Virus record (IMG/VR): IMGVR_UViG_3300024273_000355 | Coordinates: 1-43,843 of that record | DNA length: 43,843 bases | From: a virus | Reading direction: 5' to 3' (one strand) | Shown here: in pieces, positions 25,280 through 34,298 of the stretch | Layout: each line of letters starts with the position of its first letter | Position numbering within the stretch: position 1 is the stretch's first letter | The notes under the pieces: model-generated | Databases searched by the model: none | What the model was told of the DNA's origin: nothing | The model's input: the letters and a program-made list of their open reading frames with translations, nothing else | Made by a program: the position numbers and the translations under genes

Positions 25280-26059
25280 CTACGTAACTTGTTGATTATC
25301 AACAGGTTTTGGAGCTTCCCAATAATTGACTTTTGTACCATCGAATTGCCTCATGTTTGCCAGCCGCATAACCCAGAGGGCATCTTCTTCAGTAAGCCCT
25401 TTTTTTTCATACGCTGCTACAACAGCTTCCCACATTTCCCGCTCAGTCTTAAGACCGTCTAGGAGTTTACCTGCCTTGACTGCGCCAATGCCGGGGCAAC
25501 CTTTGTAACCGTCTGAGGAGTCGCCTACGAGCGTCTGGAAGTAAGCAAAGCGTATAGCGTCTTTCTCCCTGACCTCGACTTCTTCCCCAGTGTGGTAATT
25601 GTAATGTGTGCCCTCCGTCTGGTAAAGCACATCCTTATCAATAGCACAAACAATGTAATCTTCTGGCGCTGACATTTTGAGCCATACAACATAGTCATCA
25701 GCTTCAATACCATGAACTGTTTTAGTGTTGTATGTCTCAATAGCGTAGTCTAAGATTTCTCGATAGCCCGTAGGCTTACGAAAGTCTTTCCTATTCTCTT
25801 TATAAGAGGTAGGAAGACTAAGCCTAAAATTATCTGTACCAGAAAATATAAGGAAACTAGCATCGCAGTCAGTAGCGCAGGTAACATTAGACATAAGCTG
25901 ATCAAAAGTTCTGTAACACTGCTTAATATCTGTATAATAACTTTCATCTTTTTCCAATTCTAAGCCAGCCAGAACTTCCATTTCGTTCCAGATAACTCTT
26001 TCTTCAATTGCAAATCCAACTTTGTACAACAATGAATCTGCGTCTACTAATGCGATCAT
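25280..26059 (-). CDS. 5'-3' exonuclease, FEN-like (T7 gp6-like)
   Basis: The 259-residue product digests host DNA and removes RNA primers in T7-like phages. Metal-binding acidic residues are visible: ALVDADSLLY (residues 3-12), GIEADDYVVW, VCAIDKDVLY, and GDSSDGYKGCPGIGAVKAGK, which combines the last Asp cluster with the helix-hairpin-helix DNA-binding turn. All belong to the 5'-nuclease (PIN-like) superfamily. It is the last gene of the middle cluster; the stop codon abuts the late promoter. Confidence 0.93.
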   Translation of the reverse strand: MIALVDADSLLYKVGFAIEERVIWNEMEVLAGLELEKDESYYTDIKQCYRTFDQLMSNVTCATDCDASFLIFSGTDNFRLSLPTSYKENRKDFRKPTGYREILDYAIETYNTKTVHGIEADDYVVWLKMSAPEDYIVCAIDKDVLYQTEGTHYNYHTGEEVEVREKDAIRFAYFQTLVGDSSDGYKGCPGIGAVKAGKLLDGLKTEREMWEAVVAAYEKKGLTEEDALWVMRLANMRQFDGTKVNYWEAPKPVDNQQVT

Positions 26060-26062
26060 AGT

Positions 26063-26482
26063 TTAGTCCTCTTCGGTTTCTTCTTCAGGCTCTGCGTAAG
26101 ACAATTCGATTTCTGCAATAAACTCCATAACTTTTTCTAGAGTTGTATAGCCGCCGTTGTCCAGTGCGTCTTGTACTACCTTGTCAACCAGTGAGTATCC
26201 AAACTCTCTGTTGTAGTAGTGGACGTTAGCCGCTTTGCATACTTCAGCAATGTAGCTATTCATAAACTTCATGGTGCTTGAAGCGGCAGGCGGCTCATCT
26301 AGCGTAGCTGCGATCTGAGCCATGTAAGCAGCCCCATACTCACCGTAAAGGCGAGAGAGTACTAGCAGGTCTTCTACTTCAATTTGATCGCCTAGCGCCT
26401 CAACGTTCTTGATAAACTCGCTCTTCAATGCCCCCATGTCGCGTGGCTTGGCAGCATTCTTAATTGCTTTTAGTAAACTCAT
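26063..26482 (-). CDS. Unknown protein of the replication cluster
   Basis: The 139-residue product is helical (MSLLKAIKNAAKPRDMGALK at the start) with a strongly acidic end (SYAEPEEETEED). No family is recognised. The chosen start has AAGGAG 6 bases upstream; a longer frame would overlap the nuclease gene by about 90 bases. It lies 3 bases before the 5'-3' exonuclease gene, so it may act with DNA degradation or replication. The acidic tail is like those of phage proteins that contact SSB, polymerase or helicase, which is only a resemblance. Confidence 0.75.
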   Translation of the reverse strand: MSLLKAIKNAAKPRDMGALKSEFIKNVEALGDQIEVEDLLVLSRLYGEYGAAYMAQIAATLDEPPAASSTMKFMNSYIAEVCKAANVHYYNREFGYSLVDKVVQDALDNGGYTTLEKVMEFIAEIELSYAEPEEETEED

Positions 26483-26492
26483 TTGTGTCTCC

Positions 26493-27257
26493 TTATCGAC
26501 TAGCCAAAAGGCTTTTTCGTTTAGTTTTAGTGTTTTCTGTAGTAGTAGCTGATGACCAAGCACCACAACCTTTACAGACATATCGTTGATACTGACCTTT
26601 GTTGGTATAGAAGTAGCCTCGTTTCATAAGGTCTGCTCCACCACACTTGGGACAGCTTTGTTCTTCAGACTCATTGCCTGTTGTAACATTGGGGTGACTG
26701 CTGTACCACGGACGCATACGCAGGTATACCTCTTCTAGTACTTGCACATCCATACAGTTGTACTCACGCATCTCTTCCCACGCCGCATCGTCTTGAGCGA
26801 GGCAAGCAAGCCACAACTCAAACCCCGGATACTTGCCGTGACCAAGCTTACGCGAGGGCACATTAAGTTCAATTGCCAAGTTCTCAAGTGAGTTCTTAAT
26901 GAACCTAAACTCTCTCTTAGCAATCAACAGGGTGTCGATAGTGCGGTAAGGGCTAGGGGGCTTGATACCGTTAACTACCGCTCTTGCGTTAATTACTGGG
27001 ATATCAAATCTCTTGCCGTTGTGGGCAATAGCAAAGTCTGCCGCATCTAACTCTTTAATAATTGACTGTACAATCTCTCTGTCGTTATCACCACGGCTTT
27101 CGTAGTAGCGGATATCATCACCGTATAGGTCTTTCACAGCACAGGACATTATTCGCGTATGGCTTGCTAGTTGCTTCTGACCTATGTTTTGTTTCCACAC
27201 GCCCCAGACGTATGCCAATGAGGGCGCTGTCTCAATGTCTAGTAATATTGTTTTCAT
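26493..27257 (-). CDS. RNase H-fold DEDD exonuclease with C-terminal zinc ribbon
   Basis: The 254-residue product has the three exonuclease motifs of the DnaQ/RNase H-like group: LLDIETAP near residue 5-12 (Exo I), AIAHNGKRFDIPVI (Exo II) and EYNCMDVQVLEEVY (Exo III). A zinc ribbon follows at the C-terminus, CPKCGG and CKGCG about 25 residues apart, which probably binds nucleic acid. It may trim DNA 3' ends or host RNA. T7 itself has no such separate enzyme. The start overlaps the stop of the protease-like gene, and AGGG precedes it. Confidence 0.85.
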   Translation of the reverse strand: MKTILLDIETAPSLAYVWGVWKQNIGQKQLASHTRIMSCAVKDLYGDDIRYYESRGDNDREIVQSIIKELDAADFAIAHNGKRFDIPVINARAVVNGIKPPSPYRTIDTLLIAKREFRFIKNSLENLAIELNVPSRKLGHGKYPGFELWLACLAQDDAAWEEMREYNCMDVQVLEEVYLRMRPWYSSHPNVTTGNESEEQSCPKCGGADLMKRGYFYTNKGQYQRYVCKGCGAWSSATTTENTKTKRKSLLASR

Positions 27258-27835
27258 TCTTTAATCCCTTGTTTATTAGACCAACGAACACGTACATCGT
27301 CAGCAGTTAGCCACATATCTTTACCGCGCAATACGTCAGTAATTTCTTCTGGTGTTAAAAACCCACTATAGATTTCTCTAAATGTATTTTTTAAATCTTT
27401 GTCGTTAAAGTTAATGTAGTCAATAACTTCGTGTCCTTTTCCCTGTGTGCCTGTTGAGTAGTTATGCACCATAAAGTGAGTGTAGTCCTCTACCTCAAGT
27501 CCATCACACTTAAGGGCAATGATTGTACCTGCGCTGGCTACTGTTCCCGCAAGACGGGCAATTACAGTGGCCTTGGTGTGCTTGATGGCAGCAATAATCT
27601 GGAACGCGCTGTCGATCTGACCGCCTCCTGTGTTAATGTTGAGAATGATTTTATTATTAGCAGTCGCCACATTAAGTAAATAACACAGTTCGCTGTACTC
27701 CTCTGGAGCTTCAATGTCTGTTGTAAGATAGCAGTGGTAAGTACTGCCGTGCTTTACAATAGGAACTGGCTTGTCGAATAAACCGGGTTCTTTATTGTTA
27801 AACATTTTTGAAAGGTCAAGTGCATAGTGTTCCAT
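27254..27835 (-). CDS. ClpP-like serine protease
   Basis: The 193-residue product follows the ClpP/crotonase fold: NKIILNINTGGGQIDSAFQI (the oxyanion GG loop), GTVASAGTIIAL with nucleophile Ser101 and FMVHNYSTG with His124. The third residue is not certain. Length equals that of ClpP. In tailed phages such enzymes are usually prohead proteases and lie beside portal genes; here the gene is inside the nucleotide-metabolism cluster, between NrdB and an exonuclease, so degradation of host proteins or interference with host ClpP is a fair alternative. The start has GGAG 5 bases upstream. Confidence 0.85.
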   Translation of the reverse strand: MEHYALDLSKMFNNKEPGLFDKPVPIVKHGSTYHCYLTTDIEAPEEYSELCYLLNVATANNKIILNINTGGGQIDSAFQIIAAIKHTKATVIARLAGTVASAGTIIALKCDGLEVEDYTHFMVHNYSTGTQGKGHEVIDYINFNDKDLKNTFREIYSGFLTPEEITDVLRGKDMWLTADDVRVRWSNKQGIKE

Positions 27836-27845
27836 TTTGTCTCCT

Positions 27846-28781
27846 TTAGTAGTTGTATTCACCGGACATCCCTGCTACAGAATAATCCGTCACCCGCTTC
27901 TCAAAGAAGTTGGCGTGTGAGCTACCGTTGTTAAGTTCGTCCATCCAAGGAAGTGGATTTTCAAAAGAATTAAAATTGGGCTTTAAGCCTAGCTGCGGAA
28001 GTCGCCTATCCGCAATGTACTCAATGTAACTTTTAACCTCGCTTTTAGATAGATTAGGCGGCTGGTATGTACTAAACGCAAAATCGACAAACGCCTGTTC
28101 AAGCCGTACAATCTCCCTTGCCATGTTGTAAATCTGAAGCTTGAAAAGGTCATTAATTTCACTTGGGTTTTCCTTGCACCACGTTCTGAACAACCAAGCG
28201 TTGCCCTCTACGTGTAATGATTCATCGCGTAGTGACCACTCGTTAATGGTACACATACCCATATACTTGCCACGGCGCTCAAAGTTCTTAAGCATCGCAA
28301 AGCTACCGAACAATGAAATGCCTTCAAGCAAAACACCTTTAGCCAGCGCCAGTCCAAAGTTGCCGTTGGATTTGGTTACTGCCATGTACTCATCTTTGGC
28401 TAACGTCTCTTTGTGTTTGAGGAAGTCAGTGTAGTAAGAGTCTGGAAAGCCTAGGCTCTCGTTAAGGTGGGCGTACCCCTCTTGGTGGATAAACTCACGA
28501 GCCATAAAGCTGGTAAGCATTCCACGAACCTCGTTGTTCTGCACCTTGTTAATAAGAGGCAGGTAGCCAGCCGCAACGTTGAAGTCACTTTGTGTAAAGA
28601 TAGAAAGAATATTTTTAATGTACTCTTTCTCTTCTACAGGCGCTAACTTAAAATCTTCTATGTCCTTGGTCATCTCTACCTCTTTTACAATCCAATGAAT
28701 GTCTTCGGATTGCAAGCGGTACTCCTCGGCTTGGGGGTACGCAAGTGGTTTGTATGTTGTGCTTTTTTCAAACAAGCTCAT
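27846..28781 (-). CDS. nrdB: Ribonucleotide reductase class I, small subunit
   Basis: The 311-residue product holds the di-iron centre and tyrosyl radical that start the reductase reaction. Ligands are visible at Asp66, Glu96 and His99 (AREFIHQEGY), Glu153 and Glu187/His190 (RDESLH), with the radical Tyr103 four residues after His99, as in class Ia. The length is shorter than E. coli NrdB (376). It makes dNTPs for phage DNA together with NrdA upstream. The start overlaps the 44-residue membrane peptide's stop (ATGA). Confidence 0.95.
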   Translation of the reverse strand: MSLFEKSTTYKPLAYPQAEEYRLQSEDIHWIVKEVEMTKDIEDFKLAPVEEKEYIKNILSIFTQSDFNVAAGYLPLINKVQNNEVRGMLTSFMAREFIHQEGYAHLNESLGFPDSYYTDFLKHKETLAKDEYMAVTKSNGNFGLALAKGVLLEGISLFGSFAMLKNFERRGKYMGMCTINEWSLRDESLHVEGNAWLFRTWCKENPSEINDLFKLQIYNMAREIVRLEQAFVDFAFSTYQPPNLSKSEVKSYIEYIADRRLPQLGLKPNFNSFENPLPWMDELNNGSSHANFFEKRVTDYSVAGMSGEYNY

Positions 28782-28912
28782 TCTCTACCTTTGTTTATAT
28801 TGTTTTTTGCCATACTGCCGTTCGATCTTTTAATCTCAAGATACCACAGCAGTTGAAGAAGAAAGTTAAAGAGCGCTCCTAGCGCCCCTAGATACAGAAT
28901 TATTTCCATCAT
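28778..28912 (-). CDS. 44-residue membrane peptide between nrdA and nrdB
   Basis: Read directly from the sequence: MMEIILYLGALGALFNFLLQ, then LLWYLEIKRSNGSMAKNN and a short basic end. Residues 3-25 form one membrane segment and the rest is a positive tail, expected in the cytoplasm. Both ends overlap their neighbours by ATGA, so the three genes are translationally coupled and the frame is very likely real. No family is recognised. It could anchor the reductase at the membrane or have an unrelated small-protein role. Confidence 0.7.
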   Translation of the reverse strand: MMEIILYLGALGALFNFLLQLLWYLEIKRSNGSMAKNNINKGRE

Positions 28913-30636
28913 CCCTGACAAGCAATGCACTCGTTTAAATCGCCTTGCACACCGTCTTGCAGTGCGTCCCGTTTAATTTGCACGTTGACTTTCTCAGTCT
29001 TTGTGCTTGACTCAGTGCGTAGATAGTACAGACCCTTGAGCGGCACACCTACATCATCAGCAGGGCGAAACGCACGGCGGTGAACTAAGTTAACAAAGCT
29101 CTTGTCTATACCAGCAGGGAAGAATAGGTTGACTGATTGCCCTTGGCAAATGTAAACCTGTCGCGCCCTTGCGTGTTCTACAACCCAGCGCTGATCAATC
29201 TCAAACGCTGTCTTAAATACTTCTTTGTGATTATCAGTTAGGAAATCCAAGTGGTCTACAGACCCTTCGTTTGCCATAATTGATTTCCAAACTGCTTCAC
29301 TATTGTGCCCCAAATTTTTTAGAACTTTTTCCAAAGAGGGGTTCTTTACCAGATGGCTTCCTACTCGTGTCTTATGCGTATAGCAGTTAGACGCTCGTGG
29401 CTCAATAGTAGGCGACACCCCAAGGATAATACTGCTATTAGCGTTTGGTGCGATTGCCAACAAATGTAAGTTACGAACTTCGTATCCCTCTCCGTCCGGT
29501 GCTTCGCCTCTTGTAATCGCTAGATCACGAGATGCTTCCAGAGCCTTAGACTTCAAGTTTTTAAACATTGTCTTGTTAATACTAATTGCAAGACTAGACT
29601 CAAAAGGAATGTTATGCTCCATCAAGTAGTCATGGAAACCCATAGCCCCCAGACCCAAAGAACGCTCACGTTGCGCTGAGTACTTAGCCTTAGCTAGTTC
29701 GTCAGGTGCATTGTCAATAAAGAACTGAATCACGTTATCCAACAACTCAATCAAATCTCCAACAAACTCTGTATCATATTCCCACTGATCAAACTTTGCC
29801 AAGTTTACACTGGACAAACAGCAAACGGCTGTACGGTCTTCAGACGTAGGCAAGTGAATCTCGTTGCAAAGGTTGCTGCCTTTAATCTCTAAACCCAAAG
29901 CTTTTAAAGCTGGGTGCATACGCTCATTGGCCTCATCAATATAGTTTACGTATGGCTCACCTGTGCGAAAGCGGGTTGTAATTATTTCTTCCCACAAATC
30001 ACGGGCGCGTACTGTCTCTATTACCTCTTTTGTGTGTGGGTCAATCAATTCCCAATCAAGGTCTTCTGCTACTGCGGATAGAAACTTGGTTGTGACATTG
30101 ACACCGTGGTGCAGGTTCAGGTTCTTGCGGTTCAAGTCCCCAGACGGTGTACGCATCTTAATAAACTCAACAACCTCTGGGTGATTGATGTTCAAGTAAG
30201 CCGCATAGCTGCCCCGGCGGGTCTTGCCTTGGCGGTAAGCAACCATGTCTGCGTCTACTGTGTGCAAGAAGCCGTTAACACCGGGGGTCTGATCGCTCAT
30301 ACTGCGAACGTCTGACCAGTGACCGCCTACGCCGCCTCCTTTAACCGAAAGCCAACGCTCTTCAGTAGTATGGTCACACAGACCTTTAATGCTGTCTGGG
30401 ACGTATGTCAAGAAACAACTGATAGGCATTCCCTTAACTGTCTCTCCTGCCGCTGGTGCGTTGCTCAGGATTGGAGAGCTAAACATAAACCACTCTTTTT
30501 TAATGTAGTCTTGTAGCCGTTTGCTGTGGGCAGAATCAGTGCCAAAGCAATCACACGCCCGTTTGAATGCCTCATCGACCGTCTCGTTGGGTCGGCAGTA
30601 ATGGCGTTGTAGTAATTCCTTTGCGAAATCAAGCAT
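28909..30636 (-). CDS. nrdA: Ribonucleotide reductase class I, large subunit
   Basis: The 575-residue product is the catalytic subunit. Active-site residues are visible: Cys74 (PISCF), Asn255-Cys257-Glu259 (SNLCNEIHL), Cys272/273 (AVCCLSSVNL), the radical-path Tyr pair in GLYYLR near the end, and the C-terminal redox pair CIAC. It is much shorter than E. coli NrdA (761) because it begins at the catalytic region and lacks the N-terminal ATP cone, so it should not have normal dATP activity inhibition. AAAGGAC precedes the start. Confidence 0.95.
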   Translation of the reverse strand: MLDFAKELLQRHYCRPNETVDEAFKRACDCFGTDSAHSKRLQDYIKKEWFMFSSPILSNAPAAGETVKGMPISCFLTYVPDSIKGLCDHTTEERWLSVKGGGVGGHWSDVRSMSDQTPGVNGFLHTVDADMVAYRQGKTRRGSYAAYLNINHPEVVEFIKMRTPSGDLNRKNLNLHHGVNVTTKFLSAVAEDLDWELIDPHTKEVIETVRARDLWEEIITTRFRTGEPYVNYIDEANERMHPALKALGLEIKGSNLCNEIHLPTSEDRTAVCCLSSVNLAKFDQWEYDTEFVGDLIELLDNVIQFFIDNAPDELAKAKYSAQRERSLGLGAMGFHDYLMEHNIPFESSLAISINKTMFKNLKSKALEASRDLAITRGEAPDGEGYEVRNLHLLAIAPNANSSIILGVSPTIEPRASNCYTHKTRVGSHLVKNPSLEKVLKNLGHNSEAVWKSIMANEGSVDHLDFLTDNHKEVFKTAFEIDQRWVVEHARARQVYICQGQSVNLFFPAGIDKSFVNLVHRRAFRPADDVGVPLKGLYYLRTESSTKTEKVNVQIKRDALQDGVQGDLNECIACQG

Positions 30637-30669
30637 TGTTGTAGTCCTTTAAAATCATTAAGCGTATCC

Positions 30670-32523
30670 TTAGTGGGTCTCTGCCCAAGTGTTTCCAATA
30701 GAAGCCGTACCCCTTAGTGGTATACGAAACTTCAAATATTTTGTTACGTCATCAAAGGTTGCTTCAGCAATCTGAGCTACCTCTTTTGAAATATCTTCGT
30801 CACATTCAATCTGTACTTCGTCATGGACGTTAAGCACAAACTCATAATTCTTACCTGCTGTAAACTTGACTGACAAGTTACGATCTAAAAAGATCAGGTA
30901 GTACTTCATAACCAAAGCACCTGCCCCTTGAAGCAATGTGTTCAGTGCGCTGTGGGCTGACCGTATGTGGTAGGGGTTGCCATCTATCGCCTTGAGCGTA
31001 CCAGTCTCTTTGTACACCTTAGCAACCAGTTCTACCAAGCTCCGAATAGCAGGCAATTTTTTAAAGAATTTTTCTTTAAGCTTCTTGCCGTCCTCTGCAC
31101 TACCGCCCACAATCTCACCAATCTTCCCGTCACCCGCGCCATACAAGAAAGCGTAGATGAAAGTCTTAGCGGCATCCCTACTTGGCAACCCTGCTGACTT
31201 CTGGTTAAGCGTGTGGATGTCAGTGCCCTCTTCTTTGTTGCCTTCGTCTACAGCCTTCGAGTATTGACCGCCATCAAACCTCGCCATGAAATGCGATAAT
31301 GTCCTCAACTCCAAGCCGTCAGCGTCACAGCCAACCAGCTTCTTGCCCTTGGGTACTCCAAATAGTTGTCTAGCCTCGTGGCCTTTGTAGGCACGTGAGC
31401 TTGGCACTTGCGCCATGTTGGGGGTGCTGTGTGTGCATCTGCGAGAAACAGCACCTAGCGTATTTACCCTGCCATGAATGCGCTGGTTTTTGTCTACCAT
31501 CTTTAGCCAAGCATTCTTGCCTTCTGCCAACTGACCGACCAGCTTAGTCACGTTAAAGTAGTGAGCCAGGATTTTGCCCTCTGGGAAGTCAAGCCTCTCC
31601 AGCACTAAATCGTTAATCACTGCCTGTCCTGTCTCAGTAAGCTCTTCCGGCTTCCACCCATATACTGTCTTAAGCCACAGCCCAATGTGTTGTCTGCTAC
31701 TAGGGTTGAAGTAAATCTCCTTGAAGTAGCCCCACTCATTTTTTTTATTCATGTGGCAACCCAAAGACTCTTGGGTCAAAAGAACTGCTGACTTTTTACC
31801 GTCCTTGTTGTAAGGCTTTAGAGGGTAGGGCTTTCGCGTCCACTGCTTTAAAGGTGTAAACACACTGAACAATGCCGCCTCTGCTAAGTCTACCTCACCC
31901 AACAACTCAACGTGTAGCTTCTTGGCTTTCTCTACGTCAAACCAAACCCCGTACCGCTCCTGTCTAATAATGATCTTGGCAAACTCTTGCTCTAACCACA
32001 ATGCTTCAGGAGGCGTTCCCGGATACTTGGTCAACTTTTCATACAAGGATGCAGTCACCTCTGTGTCTTGTCGGCAGTACTCTATCATTGATGGTGTCAG
32101 CTTCTCCCATTGGTTCTCTTCAGAACCGAACTCGCCTTTTTGCTTACGCAACCGATAACCCCAAGCTTTAAGGCTGTGACTCCCCTTTAGTTTAGGGGGA
32201 ATCGTTTTCCTATTAGCGTCAGTAAGTGCTATATTTGGGTATGCCAATCTACTAAGTATAAGGGTATCGGCTGTCCCGCCATACGTCCACTCAGGGTAGA
32301 GCTTGAGTATAACAGGGATGTCAAAGGCAATAATGTTGTGTCCAACCAGCAAGTCAGCCTTGGATAAAAGAGCTAGTCCTTGCTCGATTGTCCCGGCGAC
32401 TTTTGCCAAGGGTAAGGAGGCGTAAACTTCGGTGGGGGAATCATCCACCTTAATAGAAATGCAATGAATCTTTGTAGCTTGTTCATAAAGTCCGTCCGTT
32501 TCAATATCAAAAATCACTGTCAT
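30670..32523 (-). CDS. DNA polymerase, family A (T7 gp5-like)
   Basis: The 617-residue product is somewhat shorter than T7 gp5 (704). The 3'-5' exonuclease domain is intact: FDIETDGLY (Asp6, Glu8), LVGHNIIAFDIPVI and YCRQDTEVTASLY. Polymerase motif A is GCDADGLELRTLSHFMARFD, motif B DAAKTFIYAFLYGAGDGKIG, and motif C VLNVHDEVQIE. The start chosen has CAGGAG 6 bases upstream and overlaps the primase-helicase gene by 17 bases. A host thioredoxin clamp, as in T7, cannot be judged from sequence alone. Confidence 0.95.
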   Translation of the reverse strand: MTVIFDIETDGLYEQATKIHCISIKVDDSPTEVYASLPLAKVAGTIEQGLALLSKADLLVGHNIIAFDIPVILKLYPEWTYGGTADTLILSRLAYPNIALTDANRKTIPPKLKGSHSLKAWGYRLRKQKGEFGSEENQWEKLTPSMIEYCRQDTEVTASLYEKLTKYPGTPPEALWLEQEFAKIIIRQERYGVWFDVEKAKKLHVELLGEVDLAEAALFSVFTPLKQWTRKPYPLKPYNKDGKKSAVLLTQESLGCHMNKKNEWGYFKEIYFNPSSRQHIGLWLKTVYGWKPEELTETGQAVINDLVLERLDFPEGKILAHYFNVTKLVGQLAEGKNAWLKMVDKNQRIHGRVNTLGAVSRRCTHSTPNMAQVPSSRAYKGHEARQLFGVPKGKKLVGCDADGLELRTLSHFMARFDGGQYSKAVDEGNKEEGTDIHTLNQKSAGLPSRDAAKTFIYAFLYGAGDGKIGEIVGGSAEDGKKLKEKFFKKLPAIRSLVELVAKVYKETGTLKAIDGNPYHIRSAHSALNTLLQGAGALVMKYYLIFLDRNLSVKFTAGKNYEFVLNVHDEVQIECDEDISKEVAQIAEATFDDVTKYLKFRIPLRGTASIGNTWAETH

Positions 32524-34144
32524 TGGGTGCTCCTGTCTGTTCGATTTCAAATTCATCATCCATCTCGTGGACAATGCCTGTGTCTCTATCATATCTGAAG
32601 CCTACTGTGCGCCCTGTAGCGCTACCACTGAACCTATCCTTTAGGATACGCACCAAGCCTTTGTTACGCTCTGCTTCATCTTCATGTAGGGTATTACGTT
32701 CAACACCAAACATTGCGTATGACCACCGCATAATCGCCCGTGAGCCTGTGAACTGACCTTGTTCAGTCTTTCCCCCGGCCTCGTGACTAGCTCCTGATTT
32801 TGGAGGGTTCAAGTGTGACACAAGTAATATCCAAATGTCAAGCTCTCTTGCTATCCCTGCAACCTCTGCCATCAGAGCATCTAGGTTGCGTCTTTCGTCT
32901 TGTGCGTGGGCGTTCAGCGCCGTTAAGTTATCAATATAGAATATGCGGCAACCGTAGTTGTGAAACATATACCGTATCTTGTCACTTATTGTAGTCCAAG
33001 CGTTGCTCCCAAAATTATCAAACATATATAGCTGGTCTTGAAAACTACCTACAGTTTTTAATAACTTTTCTTTGTCAATGGTCACGTTGGGCAAGTGGTA
33101 ATGAATACCATCGATCTTACCGGATGCCCTTAGCAGTGTCTCCTTTGTGCTTTGCTCCAACATAAAGGTAGCTACTTTCCAGCCTTGCTTTAAATCAAAA
33201 GCAAGCTGGCTCATAACAAAGTCTGTCTTTCCCACACTCACGCCTGCTCCGACTGTGACCACCTCACCAAACCTGCGTCCGTACAACAGCTTTGTCAGCT
33301 TGCTGTAGTAGTACGCAAAGCCCATCTCAATTGGCTCGGCTACTGTATCTAAAAGATCGGCAGGCGTTACAATATCATCAGGCTTAAACTTCTCAGCGTT
33401 GTAAAACGTGTTTACTACACCAGCCTTGCCTTTGTAAATTAAAACCTCATTAGCATCTTTGTAATCAGGGTGTCGGATAATACGTACTTTGTCAACAGGC
33501 AGGATGCTTACACATTCTGAAACTGCTTTTCTACCCGGCTCGTCATTGTCGAACCATAAGTAAATTTCTTCGTATCCCGACAGCCAACCTAGGTGCTGAG
33601 AAATTTCTTTCTTAGCGGCAGTGCTACCGTTCTTAATGCTGACCACTGGGTACTTACCGTCAAAGGCTGTCGCTACTGATAAACAGTCGATCTCCCCCTC
33701 AGTGATCACAATCTTCTTGCCTGAGTTGCCCCAAAGTTGCTGGCCAAACATCAGCGCTTCTTTGGCCTCTCCAATAAACTTAAACGTCTTGTCAGAATAC
33801 CGTAGCTTTTGAGCTACAATTTCTTTTTCTTTGTTAAAGTAGTTGGCTACTTGACACAGCGCACCTGAAGCATCGTGACCTAAGCCATATCGAAACTGCT
33901 GTGCAATGTTCTCAGGTATCTTGCGTTTGGTTAATGCTTGGTACTCATAATTCAATAATGCCATCGGCTTGCCTTTGTAAGCAGGTCTGAGACTTTGACT
34001 TTCGCCTTCCTCCCTACTCCACTTAGAGCAAGCAAAGCAAAACGAACTTCCAGAAGAATATACAGCACGTGCATCTGAGCTACCGCAATCACCACAGGCA
34101 GTGTGGTGTAGAAACTCTCCGCTATCGGCGTTATCATTCGTCAT
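32507..34144 (-). CDS. DNA primase-helicase (T7 gp4-like)
   Basis: The 545-residue product unwinds DNA and makes primers. The N-terminal zinc site is Cys17/Cys20/Cys36/Cys39. The TOPRIM primase centre is KKIVITEGEIDCLS (143-156) and WFDNDEPG (197-204). The RecA-type helicase Walker A is GAGVSVGKT (299-307), followed by FYIDNLTAL (Walker B-like) and LLVSHLNPP. The tail is acidic and ends in DSDF; an acidic tail with terminal Phe is the polymerase contact in T7 gp4. It overlaps the 54-residue gene upstream by 11 bases. Confidence 0.95.
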   Translation of the reverse strand: MTNDNADSGEFLHHTACGDCGSSDARAVYSSGSSFCFACSKWSREEGESQSLRPAYKGKPMALLNYEYQALTKRKIPENIAQQFRYGLGHDASGALCQVANYFNKEKEIVAQKLRYSDKTFKFIGEAKEALMFGQQLWGNSGKKIVITEGEIDCLSVATAFDGKYPVVSIKNGSTAAKKEISQHLGWLSGYEEIYLWFDNDEPGRKAVSECVSILPVDKVRIIRHPDYKDANEVLIYKGKAGVVNTFYNAEKFKPDDIVTPADLLDTVAEPIEMGFAYYYSKLTKLLYGRRFGEVVTVGAGVSVGKTDFVMSQLAFDLKQGWKVATFMLEQSTKETLLRASGKIDGIHYHLPNVTIDKEKLLKTVGSFQDQLYMFDNFGSNAWTTISDKIRYMFHNYGCRIFYIDNLTALNAHAQDERRNLDALMAEVAGIARELDIWILLVSHLNPPKSGASHEAGGKTEQGQFTGSRAIMRWSYAMFGVERNTLHEDEAERNKGLVRILKDRFSGSATGRTVGFRYDRDTGIVHEMDDEFEIEQTGAPNDSDF

Positions 34145-34298
34145 CCTCGTTCCTTGTGTTTGAAATATATAAGAATGTCCGTTCTTTTAAAAAGTGGGCT
34201 TGCTCTAAGGCTTCAGCGTAGGACAGGTGTTCATCCTCATACATCATGTCGCTTACTGTCTGGTTTATGTCGAACAGGTCTATTTCGTTTGTTCTCAT
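34134..34298 (-). CDS. 54-residue acidic protein before primase-helicase
   Basis: Read directly from the sequence: MRTNEIDLFDINQTVSDMMY, then EDEHLSYAEALEQAHFLKER and a short acidic end. Its start overlaps the upstream stop (TAATG) and its end overlaps the primase-helicase start. AGGGCAAGTA precedes the ATG. It is helical and acidic; no family is recognised. Tight overlap on both sides favours a real gene. Confidence 0.7.
   Translation of the reverse strand: MRTNEIDLFDINQTVSDMMYEDEHLSYAEALEQAHFLKERTFLYISNTRNEDDE

Noticed and set aside
30465-30698. 77-codon minus-strand frame between DNA polymerase and NrdA
   Set aside because: Overlaps the start of nrdA in another frame; nrdA has its own ribosome-binding site and motifs.
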